DNA of 64,000 nucleotides from Proteles cristata cristata (GCA_017311185.1 JAESUZ010003499.1:62001-126000); one strand, 5' to 3'. Numbered from the stretch's first letter, positions 1 through 12,959 are shown. The notes: generated from the sequence alone by a model not told the origin. A program made the numbers and translations.

Positions 1-1129
1 CCCCAGTGTCAGAAACGCTGTAGATACTTTCCATCATTGGGTAAGTGAAGTCAGTACCAACACAGGTAGGGAAAAGTTAAAGAAAGATGGTGTTATAAAA
101 ACTAGGCAAATCAGCTAGGCCGGTGGGTCTCACACTAGGTGAAGTGTGTCAAAATCGCGTGGAAGGCTCCACGCCCAGAGCTTCTGCTCCAGTGGGGGTG
201 GCGTGGGACCCAGGAGAGTACACTTCTGACCATCTCGTGGGGGAGGCTGCTGTTGCTGCTGGTGGTTCAGGACCACACTTTTGAGAACCGCTCATCTAGG
301 CTTATCGCCCTTCTTTTCTGGATGAGAGAAGAGGCTTGGAAAATAGTGCTTTGCCTACTTGACGAAGCTATTTAGTGGCAGAACCAACACTAAAGGCAGC
401 TCCCGCTTCCTGACTTCAGGAGAGAGAAATGCTCTCCGATGTCCCTACATTGGCAGGCTGCTCTGGCGCGACCACATGCCCTCGTTATTTCTTGGGATTT
501 AGTTCCAGGTAAGTGACAGCTTTGGGAGAGGACAAGGAGTGTTGTTCCAGATATTTGCTCGTTAACCCTGCAAACACACCCTGTCCCAGCTGCCTATTTG
601 TGACCAGACGGCATCCACCAGCCACGGATGGAGATGGTTGGTTGGGAAGCTGGTGAAAGTCCTCTGAAGTCTCCTGTCCATCCCGGAGACCTCTGCATGG
701 CCCTCGTGCTCAGTCGGCTGTGGATGGGACATGGTCTCGGGGGGGAAGTTGGGCAGCTACACGGGTGGAGACGCTAAGGTTGGGGTGGAGGAGCACGATT
801 CGTAGCTCCCTGGGGCCCCCCGAAGGCTCTTTTCCTCGTGGCGCGTCTCCCGTTTCCTGTGGGCGAGATGGAAGAATGCGATGGGCGCGCAGGCTTGGAG
901 CAGAGGCTGTCGGGTTGCGGCAGAAGGAGCTTATTGTAGGCATTTCCTGCTCACACTTTTTTCTTTCATTTCCCGTCCGTTGTATGTGCCGTCACTGGTC
1001 CCCCTGGCGCCACCCACCTTCCCACTCTAAAAGATTCGGTCCCCGGTGGCACTTCAGACACTTTAATGTCACGATGAGTCACGGTGAGCAGAGTCTGAGT
1101 GCAGGCTGTTTCCCAAGCGCGGTGTAACT

Positions 1130-1235
1130 TTGGGCCTCGTTATTCTCTCTGAGCCTTAGTTTCTTCGTCTGTGAAATGGCCATTGAAATACTGTCTGCCT
1201 GTCAGGGCCGGCACAGTGCATACTCGGTGAATTAT
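1130..1235 (+). repeat. MIR fragment
   Basis: The sequence TGAGCCTTAGTTTCTTCGTC followed by TGTGAAATGG is the conserved core of the ancient tRNA-derived SINE MIR, in sense orientation. Its tail (GCACAGTGCATACTCGGTGA) resembles the MIR 3' part. Divergent and truncated. Confidence 0.7.
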
Positions 1236-3087
1236 GCTGTTGTAAGGAGAACGTGGTGCGGAACGGGTTGGTTTGTAGGCAGTGCTTGACTAACACGCGC
1301 CTTAAATCGCTCTTTACCCACCCTTCCTGTGGTCGCCATCAGCGTGAGGACGGTGCCCGCGCATTTGGATTTTGCCTTGTGGCAGTTTGCCGCTTAGACA
1401 AGGTTGGGGGGAGTTTGTTTTGTCTAAACATCACTGGTGAAGGGTCCCGTGGAGAGGAAGGTGGCTACGCTGTCACCCCGCAGGTAGCTTGTTTCGATTT
1501 CTGAATTGCGCCTTCCTCCTGGCAGGTGAAGTACCCCGGGCTCCATCACCCGATGTAGAGTGTGCTTCGCGGCACCGGTGGTGGGGGGAGGGGTGGCGGC
1601 TGTCCCTGCCCCCTCTCGCCGCTCCCTCCTGCTGCCTTGCAGCCAGGTCTCCTGATTCACCTTGGCCCTGCTTGCCCAGGGCCTTCCAAACACGCTCCTC
1701 CATCTGCCAGAACACTTTTCCCCAGTCCATACCCCCAGCCTCCCCGCACACCAAAGAAGATGAAAACCTGGCCAACTGTAGTGAGTCTTTCAAGCCTCAG
1801 TGTAAGGCGGTTTCCTTGCAGGGTGAAGGGTGGAAGAGGGCTTCAGAGCGCCCTTCCCTGCCTTCCTCCCCACCCACCCAGGTAAGCTGCTCGCACTTGA
1901 TCCCCTTCTCAGTCGGCCTCTGGGGGCATCCGGCCCGCCGCACGCACAGTCAGCACTCTGCAGTTGGGTTACAGGGTCTTGGCCCATCTGTAGCAGTCGC
2001 GCTTGCAGTGGTGTGCGTCCGGTCTCTCTTCCCCGTCCCTCCTAAGAATCTGTGCCGCAGGCGCCTACCTGACACACTGCTCCCGGGCACGGAGCATCAG
2101 GGGCTTGGAAGGTGCCCTGAGCCCCGTGATCCCGCACGCTCATCCTCCGTAGGGTAACAGATCTTCCTCTTCGCCGGCATCTGGCCCGCTCACACTGGGC
2201 TCTGCTTACAGGGAGCCTTCTTCACTTGGGGCCATACGGGGGGTCCTAACCTGAGCAGGTGGGGGCAGGGTTGGGGGACACTGACGTTTGCCAGACTGGA
2301 GGCTGTCAAAGGGTTCGCACTTCTCCACACTCTGCCACGCCTAAGCTGCCGCAGTTACATCGGGGCCACATGTGCCCCACGTGGCTACTGCCCTTGAAGG
2401 GGAAAGTCATGCAGGAGAAGAAATCTCTCCTGAGTGAGGTGTGTGGCTCTAGGTTTCTTTGTATCTGGGGGAGAGGTCCAAGTGGCGGCCTCTCATACGT
2501 TGGGGAATGGGCCGGGGGTCAGCTGTCTAGCAGAGATAGGAGCTCAGTCTTGGGCTGCCTTCTTTGGGCACGCGATCAGAATTGGAAAGCTACACGGTGC
2601 TTCAGTAGATTGGTCAGAAGAGACCACTGATTTTAGATTGCAGAACTGGCCTCCCCATGGGGGGTTTGGGTTCCCCTCCCACAGAAGCAAATGTTGAACA
2701 TAAAGTGGCAAAAGCCCCTTTGAAGCAGCCAGGCCTTCACTGAGCTTCAGGACACGTGAGGTTCTGTGCCAATGTTTTTGTTTTGATGAAGAGTTTAAAA
2801 ACGCTACATTCAACCTCGCCCACAAAGAACCCAAAAATATTATTGTAAAGAAATTAAATATATTTCAGTGCTTGCTTTGGGGTGATACTTCAATCTGTAA
2901 AGAGGGTTGGAACCAAAAACTCTTTAAAAGGTGACCTTCAAAAATGTGCCAAAGCTTCTGCAAAGTGTAGACCCATCTACAGATTCAGGTCACTGGTGTC
3001 CATGCATTTTTCAAAACATCTCCCCACTGGCTTTGGGGAAGCTGCATCTTTTTATTATTTTTATTTTTTTAATCTTTTTTAGGCTTT

Positions 3088-3294
3088 CTCTTTTTAATTT
3101 TTTTAAAGTGTATCTATTTTGAGAGAGAGAGAAAGCTTGAGTCAGGGAGGGGCAGAGAGAGAGGGAGAGAGAGAATCCCGAGCAGGCTCCACACCGTCAG
3201 TACTGTGCCTGATACGGGCTCGAACTCACAAACTGTGAGACCATGACCCTAGCCAGAGTCAGCCGCTTAACTGCCTGAGCCATCGAGGCGCCCC
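3088..3294 (-). mobile_element. Felid tRNA-derived SINE (SINEC_Fc type), minus strand
   Basis: Reading the minus strand, the head is GGGGCGCCTCGATGGCTCAG, followed by the body (GGGCTCGAACTCACAAACTG on the plus strand) and the GAGAGA tract and T-run that are the complement of the tail. It is fairly diverged, so it is one of the older copies. Confidence 0.9.
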
Positions 3295-4462
3295 ACATCG
3301 TTTTATCACCAAGGCGCCCTTAGTTCTGAGGACACCGTGGCCAGCAGACAACCAGTTGCAGAGCAAAACTGTCTGCCGCCGGAGATGAAAGCCCACAGGG
3401 TGAGGGCAGCAGGGGCCCGGGCTTCCTGCAAGAAAATGAAGTGACATGTTTTTCTCCACGGTCCCTTGGTGGCTCTCAGAAATTTTTGGTTGAACCCCCT
3501 GGGACTTTCCGCTGCCATTCCCACTTCTTCCTGAGGGATGGTTTGACAAACACCACGCAGACCAAGTCACAGGAGCACCTGCTTCCTGTCGGATCTGGGG
3601 GTGCCTGTGCCTGGGGGTGCCAGGGCCTCAGCACACCCCTGCCCTTCCCAACTGGCTTCGTTTTCCCGTGTTGAGAATGCCGAGTTTTACCTCCTAACTG
3701 TACAAATGCGGTTATCATCTCAGAGTGTGTGCTAAGGAATTTAAAGATACTTTTGTTTTCCACTAAGAAAACTGTGAATTCGTGGGTTGGGGTGTGCGTG
3801 GAGTAAGGACCCAACCTCCAGGCGCGGGGCTACTCCTGAGCCGAGCCAGGCGGGGCCCCCAGGCCTAGCAGGGGGCTAGCTTTTCACCAGGTCCTGATTT
3901 TGGACCCTCTGACACCGCAGCCCCTCTGCTTTTAGCTTCTGTGTGCTTTGTCCAGGGTTGCTGCCTTCTGAGTGCAGATGTGAACGCACGTAGTTGTTTT
4001 GTGGGTGCTTTTGACAGACACCGTGTCATTGACCCACTTCTCTACTGTCTGAGAACCACTGCCTGAGGGCAGTTACTGGGCAGCAAAAGCCACGTTTTTC
4101 TCCAGTGCAGAGTAGATGCCAAACAAACCCCGCAGCCCTCTCTGCTATCTGAGCAGGGGTGACGCAGGGCAGGAGAGCGGTGATTGAGCTCTCTAGTCCA
4201 CTACTTCTGGTGAACTTTGCTGTCCTGAGCACTTGTGCGCATAGTCGGTCTGCAGGAAATAGCTCCTGGCTTACCTGTGCTCTGAGCCTTGTACTAAAGA
4301 GACCTGCTTTAGCCAAATTTCCTTGCCTGGAGTGGCTGCTTGGTTGGAATTTGGTGACCGGGACTAGCAGTCACCCTTCCCCATAAGCCCCATGGCTGTG
4401 CCTGTGCAGGCAGTGTTTACACGCCCCTCTCCTCATCAGAAGGGGCTTGTCTCAAAGAATGT

Positions 4463-4690
4463 GTTTTTCTTTTTTTTTAATTTTTAATGTTTATTTATTT
4501 TTGAGAGAGAGAGAGGCAGACTGCAAGTGCGGGAGGGGCAGAGAGAGAGGGAGACACAGAATCCGAAACAGGCTCCAGGCTCTGAGCTGTCAGCACAGAG
4601 CCCGACGTGGGCCTTGAACCCACAGACTGTGAGATCATGGCCTGAGCCAAAGTCAGACACTTAACCAACTGAGCCACCCAGGCATCCCCC
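4463..4690 (-). mobile_element. Felid SINEC_Fc-type SINE, minus strand
   Basis: A full-length antisense copy runs from the T-run through the GAGAGAGA tract to CCACCCAGGCATCCC. A 10-bp target-site duplication, CAAAGAATGT, flanks it at 4453-4462 and 4691-4700. Confidence 0.93.
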
Positions 4691-5449
4691 CAAAGAATGT
4701 TTTGATGGGAGATGAGAACTTCTCTGTCATAGTCAAAGGACCTTGTACCTGCCTGTCATTCTGCTGAGTTTGCAGAGTCCCCCCATCTCCCGCTCAAGGT
4801 TTGGAATTACTTGACAGTTTACTGCTTTCCCCTAGATCTTTCTTCTCTGGGAGGACTAGTTAAAGCCCAGATTCCTGGGTCCCTCCGCTAGATACCTTGA
4901 TTCACTAGGTCTGGGTTGGGGGTAGAACTGGTGCTGTTCCAGGCTATGGTGATGCTGCTGTTCACAACCCAGACCTTTCACTCTCAGTTGGGAGAAGGAT
5001 AAAGGCACTGTTTGGTCACAGAACTAATTCACATGGTTACAAAGCAAAATAGAACTGAAATCTTTTAGATTTTTGATACACTTTGTGTACTCAATCACCG
5101 TATTTTCCAGTAAGAAACCACTGGAACCACTGAGTGCTTCCACCTTAGAATCAGCCCATCTGGTGCTGCACCCGGGCCGCCATCCTTAGTTCAGAGTCGG
5201 GACGGGAAGCTCACCCAGTGTCGTGGTGACGCTGGGAAAGGACTGCACCTGTGGTCTCGATCGCCCCCGCAGGACCCATGACCTGCGGCAGCCCCTTGCT
5301 GTCCCCATGAGGAGACTTCGCTATCCCACTCTCCTGGTGGAGAAGGTTCTTCAGCGTTTCAAGCTGGTTGTAAAGGAATTAAATTTCATGAAATGATATT
5401 TAGCCGTACTCCCTTAGTGCCTCTGGTCGTTTCTATTCTGTTGCACATT

Positions 5450-5850
5450 CTAATCCCCGGAATTGGTTTGGGGACCTGCCCGTTAGGTCACGACTTGGAG
5501 TGAGCCTGCGCAGGAGTAGCGGACACACGTCTGCCCACCCCTCCTGCTGGGAGCCGGTGCCCCTCCCTTGGTTCTGTGTCTCAGAGATGCCGCGCCCCCC
5601 CGGGCGACCCCGTCTCTTCACATTTGTCACGGTCGTATCCCATCCTGTCTGCTCGGCTCACACAGCTCTAGGGCTTTCTTCACGAACTTTCCCTGTGTCT
5701 TTCAAGGAATAAACCTTTCATTTCTTCCGCACTCGACTTGCTCTGCTGTGTGTCGGGGCCCGGCGTGCACGGCTTTGCCTCTCTGTTCGCTTCTGCCCTT
5801 GGCAGCAGGGCCTCCTCGCCCGTGACAGCCACGGACTGGACCAGACCTCC
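5450..5850. repeat. Possible ancient LTR-like stretch (uncertain)
   Basis: The stretch AAGGAATAAACCTTTCATTT at about 5703-5722, followed by a pyrimidine-rich region, resembles the polyadenylation part of a solitary mammalian retroviral LTR. I could not find clear LTR ends or a flanking duplication, and no viral coding sequence is present. Class and borders are guesses. Confidence 0.2.
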
Positions 5851-5942
5851 TGTGGCACCGAATGCCCAGCATGGGGTTGGTGGAAGGAGCTGAGCCAGGT
5901 TGTGCTCTGTTGTGTGGGTGGCTGCAGGGCCCGAATTCAGTT

Positions 5943-6122
5943 GTTTTTTGTTTAGTTTTGAGAGAGAAAGAGAGCACAAAGGGGGGAAGGGGCAGAGAGA
6001 GACAAGACACAGAATCCGAAGCAGGCTCCAGGCTCTGAGCCATCAGTGCAAGACCCACGAACTGCTAGATCATGACCTGAGCTGAAGTCGGACACTTAAC
6101 CGACTGAGCCACCCAGGCACAC
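5943..6122 (-). mobile_element. Felid SINEC_Fc-type SINE, minus strand, short tail
   Basis: An antisense copy has the tail, the AAGACACAGAATCCGAAGCA block and the head (TTAACCGACTGAGCCACCCA). The body lacks part of the anticodon-side segment. Flanks GAATTCAGTT and GAATTTGGTT may be a decayed target-site duplication. Confidence 0.88.
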
Positions 6123-7274
6123 CTGAATTTGGTTTTTAACCTTTTTTCAGTGGAAAAGTGTATTCTGATTCCAAATAGCTGACTTCGAGAAAGCAAGTCT
6201 CTGACTCCTTCCTTCTCTGTGTGGCCTGTGCCTGTCCTTCCTCCTGGCCTCCTGAGACGGGACCTCGGACCAGCCGCAGGGGGCCACCTCCTGTGGAAAG
6301 ATTTGGTCCTTTAAAAAGAACTTCGATTCCAGGGGACGTAAAGGATACGGTTCCTGAGAGCAAAGATGGGAAAATGAGGTTCCTTCTCGAGAATTCGAGA
6401 ATGAAGCACCTGGATTGTTCCTAAAGGCACTCTTTGGAGTGGAGTGGGTTTCTGGAGGGTTCTGAACAGGAGAGTATTTGGGGGGAGAGAAAGGAATGTT
6501 ATTTGGCTGAGCCCAAGGCCCAGGAAGGGGCCAAGCCCTGAAGAACTATCTTCTAATAAGACATTGTGACGCCATTTTGTTATTAATCACAGACTGTAAA
6601 GGTATAAATTCCTGGAGAGCTGGGAGGCCTTTTTGACTTTGGAAAGTCCCGTTCTAATGCTTCCTAGCCAGACGACAACTCCAGCCATTGCTCAAATACG
6701 TGTTCTTCCGCAACCCCCTGTCCTTGGAGTTTAAAAATAGTCTCGTGTCCCGTCTCTGACCCCACCTCTGAAGGTGAGAGAGCTGGGGGGTGACTTTGGC
6801 CTCTCCCCTCAGGCTGCCTGAGATTTCACCACTAAGAGTATTTTTAGCCCAGGAGCTAACACAGCAAGGTCTTTGATGTGCTACTGCTGTGAGCGAGCTC
6901 TCTTGGTCTCAGACTTTTCCAGAAGGGTGTGATTCACTTTACAAGCGGCGCTGGCCTGAAGGTCTTGCCTTCTACTCATGTGGTGACTTGCTTACCTGGC
7001 GATCAAAGTTGTGAACACATCTAATAAACAGCATATTTGCTAGGCTGTAGTTTTCAAAAGAGGAAGAGAGAACCCATACCGAGACGTGCCGTCTAAGTCG
7101 GAAGCTGGGGGTGGGGACAGGAGATGGCGCGCCCGGCCAGACTCGGAGCCGGGTACCTCCTCGTGGGTGCTGGTTTCCTACCAGCGGAATGCTGACATGG
7201 GGAGAATGCAGATATTCCTCTAGGAGACAAGAGTCCCCGATTCCTTCCCGAGCCTATATTCCACTTAATTGAAT

Positions 7275-7493
7275 CCTTTTTAAAAAATTTCTTTTTGCTT
7301 ATTTATTTTTGACAGAGAGAGAGAGAGAGAGAGAGAAAGTACAAGCAGGGGGAGGGGCAGAGAGAGAGAGTGAAGGAAACACAATCTGAAACAGGCTCCA
7401 AGCTCTGAGCTGTCAGCACAGAGCCTGACGTGGGGCGCAAACTCCAAACTCTGAGCGGAAGTTGGATGCTTAACTGAGCTGCGCAGGTGCCCT
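7275..7493 (-). mobile_element. Felid SINEC-type SINE, minus strand, internally deleted
   Basis: The tail ((GA)n at about 7315-7336) and the CTGTCAGCACAGAGCCTGAC block are clear. The segment that usually reads GAGATCATGACCTGAGC is missing, so the tRNA-like promoter B-box side is damaged. The head ends TGAGCTGCGCAGGTGCCC. Confidence 0.85.
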
Positions 7494-7589
7494 TTATCTG
7501 AGCCATTTTTAAGAGTATTTCTTCACCTCTCCCTCTACTATGTTAGGAGATGGTGTGGCTGGTGTGTGAAGCTGTAGTGGGTTCAGATC

Positions 7590-7740
7590 CAGAGTCTGAC
7601 ACCTCTCAGCCTCAGTTTCCCTCCTTACTTAGCCACTGTGAGGATTAGATGAGATAGGCCTGGACACTCACTGTGCAAGACCTGGGCCCAGCTACTGCTG
7701 TGTGGTTCCTCTGAGCCTAATGCAGGGCCTTTGGCACAGG
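7590..7740 (+). repeat. MIR fragment
   Basis: CAGCCTCAGTTTCCCTCCTT, then GTGAGGATTAGATGAGATAG, matches the MIR core and 3' part in sense orientation, with old divergence. Confidence 0.6.
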
Positions 7741-9839
7741 GAACTGATGCATTTGCCTAGAAATGAGTTGGGTTGGATGTCAAGCTCTAAGGCAATGAAA
7801 TTCTGGCTTTGACCACCTATAGCTGTAGGTAATTCACAAACAGAATAGCCGGGCATCACCACTACCGCAGGGTCTATCTTGTTTTCTGGCCCTCATGTGT
7901 TTACTTATGACCCTGAAGTTGTCCCAGGAGGAGGAGAAATGTATGGGGGGCTGCCTGATACTTTTAGCCATTAATGAGGAAAGAGCCCCAGCCTGGCCTG
8001 GCTCAGGATGCCTGTGTTCTCGGCTGGGAGCACATCTGATCCCAAGGCCTCCGCTTCCTCTGTGGGCAGACTCGGGATCCTGTCAAATTCTCACGGGGCC
8101 GGAGGCTGAGAGCCCCACCGCTCAGTGTCAACTGTCCGGGGGGGCCGCCTCGGCTGGCCATTACCGCAGAGACATTGGCATTGATCAGCACTTGGTTCTG
8201 AATGCTTAGGGCAGAGTGAGGCTGGTCCCCCTGCCCCCGCCATGTATGTCTGGCCTTCATACCATAATTAATATTTCTTCCAGAACAAGCCCCCTGGCCA
8301 CAAACATATTTGACAGACAGGAGCAGAGGGTCAGGGTCCATGAAAAACACTCAGGGAAGAACAGCTGAGGAGACCCTTTGCTCATTTTGTTTCAGAGAAA
8401 ACTGCACTGCCTCTCCTTCATCCCCACCCCTTACTGCCCTCCCACTGCGTGCCTGGGAAGCCAGAAGTATGCCTTTGGAGAAGTGGTCATTTTCGGATCC
8501 CTCTGTGGTCCTCAGAGACTTCTGAAGCCTTTTGCAAGCCTGCACCTGTTTGCGGACTCTGATGCCTTTCCTTGTTCCCCATGCGAGGTGCTTGAAGCCT
8601 GGAGCTGTCCCTGTAAGCCCAGCCCTTCCTCCCGCCCTGGGGAGCAGGCTGGGCCTTCATCCAAGGACGCTGGGCCACAGAGCACTTCGTCCTCCTCTCA
8701 GACAAGGCTGCGAGCCGCCGAAAAGCCCTGCCTTTGCCGATCAAGTCTGCATCCTGGGCCTCCTCCCTGTGCGTCATGACCACGGCCTTTCCCAGCTCTC
8801 CACCGCAAAATCAGGGGCTCCTCAAAGAGAGAAGCGTGTCTTATTCCTCTCTCTTGACCCTCGCGCTTTGCAGATGTTTGGCCTGTAAAGATTTATGGAA
8901 GGGATGAATGAGTGAATGACTGCGGGCGCCGCACAGTGCCTGCCCAGCATGCCTCTGCTGCTTTGTTTCCCCAGATGCTAAGGAAGGGAACGGATTCCAG
9001 GTGCCCCTGTCCTTTGACTTTCTTCTCTGCCCAGTGAGCTCCCTCTGCAGCATCCCAAGCTGCCTGGCGTTGTGGCTCTCTGCTCCTCCCTGTGGCCTGG
9101 GAAATAAATATGTGCCTGCTGACAAATGAAAATGCCTTTCCTCTGGAAGTCCAGAGGGTAGCCTGACAATGCACTCTCGGGGTCCCTGCGTGGGGTCAAG
9201 CCCAGTGGAGGCCAGCAGAGCCCCTGCCTGCCGTGGCCCCCAGCGCCCGTGCCCCACCGCCGGGGCCTGGCCCCACACAAACAGGCCTGCGTGCCTCCGA
9301 CTTGGGCTGCCTTGCTGGTGACATGACGCTAGAAAATGTGCTCGGAGGCCCTTGAGGAGCACTGTTTGAGTTCTAAACTGGCACCAGTCCGAACATGCAA
9401 GTTACTCAGAGGGACAGAGGCTGCTCCAAATAGCTCCACCTAAGGGACAAAGGTCAGGGTGGACTCCACTTCCTGTTGTAGCCAGGACCCTGAACCACGT
9501 GGCGCACTTTGGCCCTGGTTGCCCTCTGCCCAGTGCTGTGGGATGTTTACTCAGAATAAACTTACCCCCCCCCGCCCGTGTCTCACTCCCTCCCCTCCCT
9601 TCCCTCTCGCTCTCTGTCTCTCATCTCTAGAAATAAAACTCTGGAGAGGTGACTAATTCACATCTCCGGGTGTCTGTGAAGTCTGTGGCTTTAAGAATCT
9701 CTAGGTCTTTTTCAAACAGTGATGGAAAAATATACTTCCTTGGGAGTAGGCCACCCTGAGAGCAAGCTGACCTTGAATTATTCACAGCCCACGTTAGGTC
9801 TACAGTCGCCCTGTCTGTGGGGTGTATGTGTGATTGACG

Positions 9840-9990
9840 GGGCGGGGCTTGAGGGGCAGTGTTAGGGCCCTGGGACTTGGTTTCCTCGTCTGTCAAATGG
9901 TAATAGAAACACCTTCCTTCCAGTGTTAGTCTGAGGATAGGGGATAACGCAGAACGTCCTGCACAGGGCCCAGCGTCTAATGGGATGTTT
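9840..9990 (+). repeat. MIR fragment
   Basis: TTGGTTTCCTCGTCTGTCAA followed by ATGGTAATAG and GGGATAACGCAGAACG resembles the MIR core in sense orientation. Confidence 0.6.
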
Positions 9991-10199
9991 ACAACAGAGA
10001 CTGCACGTTTAAACGTTTGATTGGACTCCAGGAAGGAAGCAGTTCTTAACCCCGGAGGCCCCCCTTTCATCTTCTCTCGGGATGTCCGATATTTGATGAA
10101 TGTTTGGTAAAAGGAGTACATCTTGGGGGAGACACTTTGTGTGAATTTACTCAGAGCCCTCTCTGACGGGTATAGAGGAGGGGGTGTGGACCTCTGAAG

Positions 10200-10510
10200 G
10201 CCTCTACCTTTCTCTCCGAGTGAGAAGAGAAGCTACGGGAGGGTTTTGAGCAGAGGGGCATCATAACAGGACTTAACCTTTTACAAGGATTCGCCTGGTT
10301 ACTGAGTTAAGGAGACTCTAGAAAGGCAAGGAGCTGGGGACTCTTGGAAAGGAGGCGTAGTGGCTTAGGCGCCAAGAGGCTATGGCTTGGCTCGGGGTGT
10401 TGACGGTGCAGGTGGTTGTAGTGGCGAGATTCGGGAATTAAGGCGGGATTCACAGAATTTGCTGAAAGATTGGATGGGGCGTGTGAGCAGGAGAGCAGAG
10501 TCCAGGACGT
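10200..10510 (+). repeat. Ancient dispersed repeat (LINE-2-like)
   Basis: GGTTTTGAGCAGAGGGGCAT followed by a CTTAACCTTTTACAAGGATT-like stretch and GAGCTGGGGAC matches an old mammalian repeat recalled as part of the LINE-2 group. The class is uncertain, and it is heavily decayed. Confidence 0.45.
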
Positions 10511-10899
10511 TGTCTGAGCTACTGGGGGGATGAAGTTCCCTGTCCACCGGGATGTAGTGGCAGCAGGTTTGGGAGGGAGTGTGGGGAATAGGGTTGTGTG
10601 TGTGAGCTGCCCGAGCTACAGTTCCGGAGGAGTGACCAAGCGTTTGTGTGGAGAGAGACCACCCAGCAGTGATGCAGCGCGAGTCTCCTCCGTCAGCTTC
10701 TCAGTGTCCTGTGTCACCTCTGTCCTGCCAGCACCCACACGGGACCCTCCAGCCTCCGTCTGTCTCCTTAACTCAGACTCACCTGTCCACCTGCCTAATT
10801 CCAGTTCCCCTGGAGGTCTGCAGGGGACGGGTCCTGTGCCCTGTGTCCTGATACAGGGCTAGGCACAGCTGAGATGCTCAAGCAGTTGTTGAGAATGAG

Positions 10900-10965
10900 T
10901 ATTGTTTATTCCTCAGACTAACCTCATGAATAGGTACTATTGTTATTATACAAAAATACATCGAT
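10900..10965 (-). repeat. Short MIR fragment
   Basis: TCCTCAGACTAACCTCATGA followed by ATAGGTACTATTGTTATTAT is the complement of the MIR 3' region. Confidence 0.5.
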
Positions 10966-11023
10966 TCGGTCTTGGTGAAAAACAAAAGAAATCATAGAAT
11001 ATAATTGTGTTTACATTAAGTTT

Positions 11024-11224
11024 TTAATTTTTTATTTATTTTGAGAGTGAGAGAGAGAGAAAACGGAGGAGGGGCATAGAGAGGGGACAGAGGATCCTAA
11101 GCGGGCTCCACCCTGCCAGCACAGAGCCCGACGAGTTGGGGCCCCAACTCAGAAACCATGAGATCACCACCCGAGCCGAAATCAAGAGTCAGATGCTTAA
11201 CCAACTGAGCCACCCACGCACCCC
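11024..11224 (-). mobile_element. Felid SINEC-type SINE, minus strand
   Basis: An antisense copy runs from the TTTTTAATTTTTTATTTATT tail to the CCACCCACGCACCCC head. Flanks ACATTAAGTT (11013) and ACGTTAAGTT (11226) are a target-site duplication with one change. Confidence 0.9.
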
Positions 11225-11851
11225 TACGTTAAGTTCTTTAAAGTTTCCATACAGCAAGGGAAAGGAGAGTAGAAAACACTATTTACTGGTGATTTAAGAT
11301 CATAAAAATATTTACATTTATGTAGGTTCTTTTATTATTTTTACAAAGATGAAACAGAAACTTCCTAAGATACTCACAGATTCTTCCTGTGAGTTATTTG
11401 GGAAGACGCTCACTCTGGACTGTTTGTGGTTAAATAAGTTTGTTTCAGAGAATAAGATTTCCTTAAACTGTAAATGAGCTGTTCATCTGACCCATGTGAA
11501 AATCATGTGAGCTCTTTAGAAGAAGCTTAGACCCCTGGGTCTACTTGATTCCAGCTTTTTATTGAGATAAACCATGAATCTGTATAGTACATCTGGCTTT
11601 TAAGTACGCAGTGCAGAGAATTCTCACAAATCCAACACACCAGTGTAACCAGCTCTGAGCAAAATATAGCACGTCCCTCCCTCCCTCCTGTCCCCTGCCG
11701 GTTACTCCACACCCAGGCATAACCACTGTCTTAACTTCTAAAATCATAGATTAATTTTGCTGGGTTTTGTATTTGTATAAATGGAATCATACACAGTGTC
11801 CTTCTGTGTGTGTGCCTTCTTCCTACGTTTGTAAGGTTCATCCATGTTTTT

Positions 11852-12072
11852 TTATTTTTATTTTTTTAACATTTATTCATTTTTGAGTGATAGAGAGAGA
11901 CAGAGTATAAGCAGGGGAGAGGCAGAGAGAGAGGGAGACACAGAATCTGAAGCAGGTTCCAGGCTCCGAGTTGTCAGCACAGAGCCTGACAGGGGACTCG
12001 AATTCAGGAACCACGAGATCATGACCTGAGCCCAAGTTGGACACTTAACCGACTGAGCCCCCCAGGTGCCCC
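11852..12072 (-). mobile_element. Felid SINEC_Fc-type SINE, minus strand (first of a pair)
   Basis: A full-length antisense copy is flanked by a perfect 13-bp duplication, CATCCATGTTTTT, at 11839-11851 and 12073-12085. It was inserted into the LINE-1 remnant. Confidence 0.95.
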
Positions 12073-12085
12073 CATCCATGTTTTT

Positions 12086-12292
12086 AAAAAAAATTTTTTT
12101 TAATATTTATTTTTGAAGGAGAGACAGAGTGCGAGCAGGGGAGGGGCAGATAGGGAGGCACAGAATCCGAAGCAGGCTCCAGGCTCCAAGCTGTCAGCAC
12201 AGAGCCCGACGCGGCACTCAAACCCACGAACCACGAGATCATGACCTGAGCCGAAGTCGGACGCTTAACCGACTGAGCCCCCCAGGCGCCCC
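12086..12292 (-). mobile_element. Felid SINEC_Fc-type SINE, minus strand (second of a pair)
   Basis: This copy starts directly after the target duplication of its neighbour and ends CCCCCCAGGCGCCCC. Its body differs slightly from the first copy (GACGCGGCACTCAAACCCAC against GACAGGGGACTCGAATTCAG), so it is an independent insertion rather than a tandem duplication. Confidence 0.93.
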
Positions 12293-12959
12293 AGGTTTAT
12301 CTATACTTCTGTGTGTAGATGTAGGTTGTGTGTAGTGTTCCTCACATGCGGGCGCCACAGTTTATCCGTTCTTTTGCCAGTGGGCAATTGGATAGTGCTG
12401 CTTTGAATATTCTGGTACATGCCTTAGGAGCTCGTGTAGGCGTTTCTCCAGGGAATGTACCTGAGAGCAGGATCGCCGGGCCCCCAGGGAAGCACATGGT
12501 GGCTGCTGTACCCGTTCACCATCTCAGCGAGTGGCAAGTGGGCACTGCCCATTGCTCGCCGTCCTCGCCAGCGCTTAGTATTTCCTATTCCTGTTTATCC
12601 ATTCAGGTGTATATGTAAAGGTATCACTTATGATTTTAATTTATGGTTTCCTGGTGCCTATTTGAGAGGAGCACCTCGTCATCTGTCTATTAGCCATTTG
12701 GATATCATCTTTTGTGAAGGGTCTGTTCAATCCTGAATCTGTTTTAGTCGTTACCAGGTATGCGGAGAGAACCTAAATAGTGCTTCTATTAGATTTGAGC
12801 CCAAATCCAAGGGGAAGCTTGGTTTCGTGTAGGTAGGAGACATAGCCTCTCTCCTGCACCCCATCCCTTCTGCCTCCACCCCAAGCCTCACTCTTTGGCT
12901 CCATCTCCGCTGGCCTGCAACCGGCTCAGGCATCGGGAGAGGATTGTGCTCATACCCAT

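Larger units (their letters stand above)
11545..12760 (-). mobile_element. Old LINE-1 3' fragment, antisense, split by two SINEs
   Basis: Plus-strand text such as TTTTTATTGAGATAAACCAT, GTATAAATGGAATCATACAC and GTAAGGTTCATCCATG is the complement of a LINE-1 3' end. The element is interrupted at 11852-12292 by two SINEs and resumes with GTTTATCCGTTCTTTTGCCA. No open frame survives. Confidence 0.8.

Noticed and set aside
1489..2157. 222-codon open frame on the plus strand near the window start
   Set aside because: No homology I recognise, no visible promoter or splice logic, and composition like the neighbouring intron. It could be re-examined if transcripts map here.
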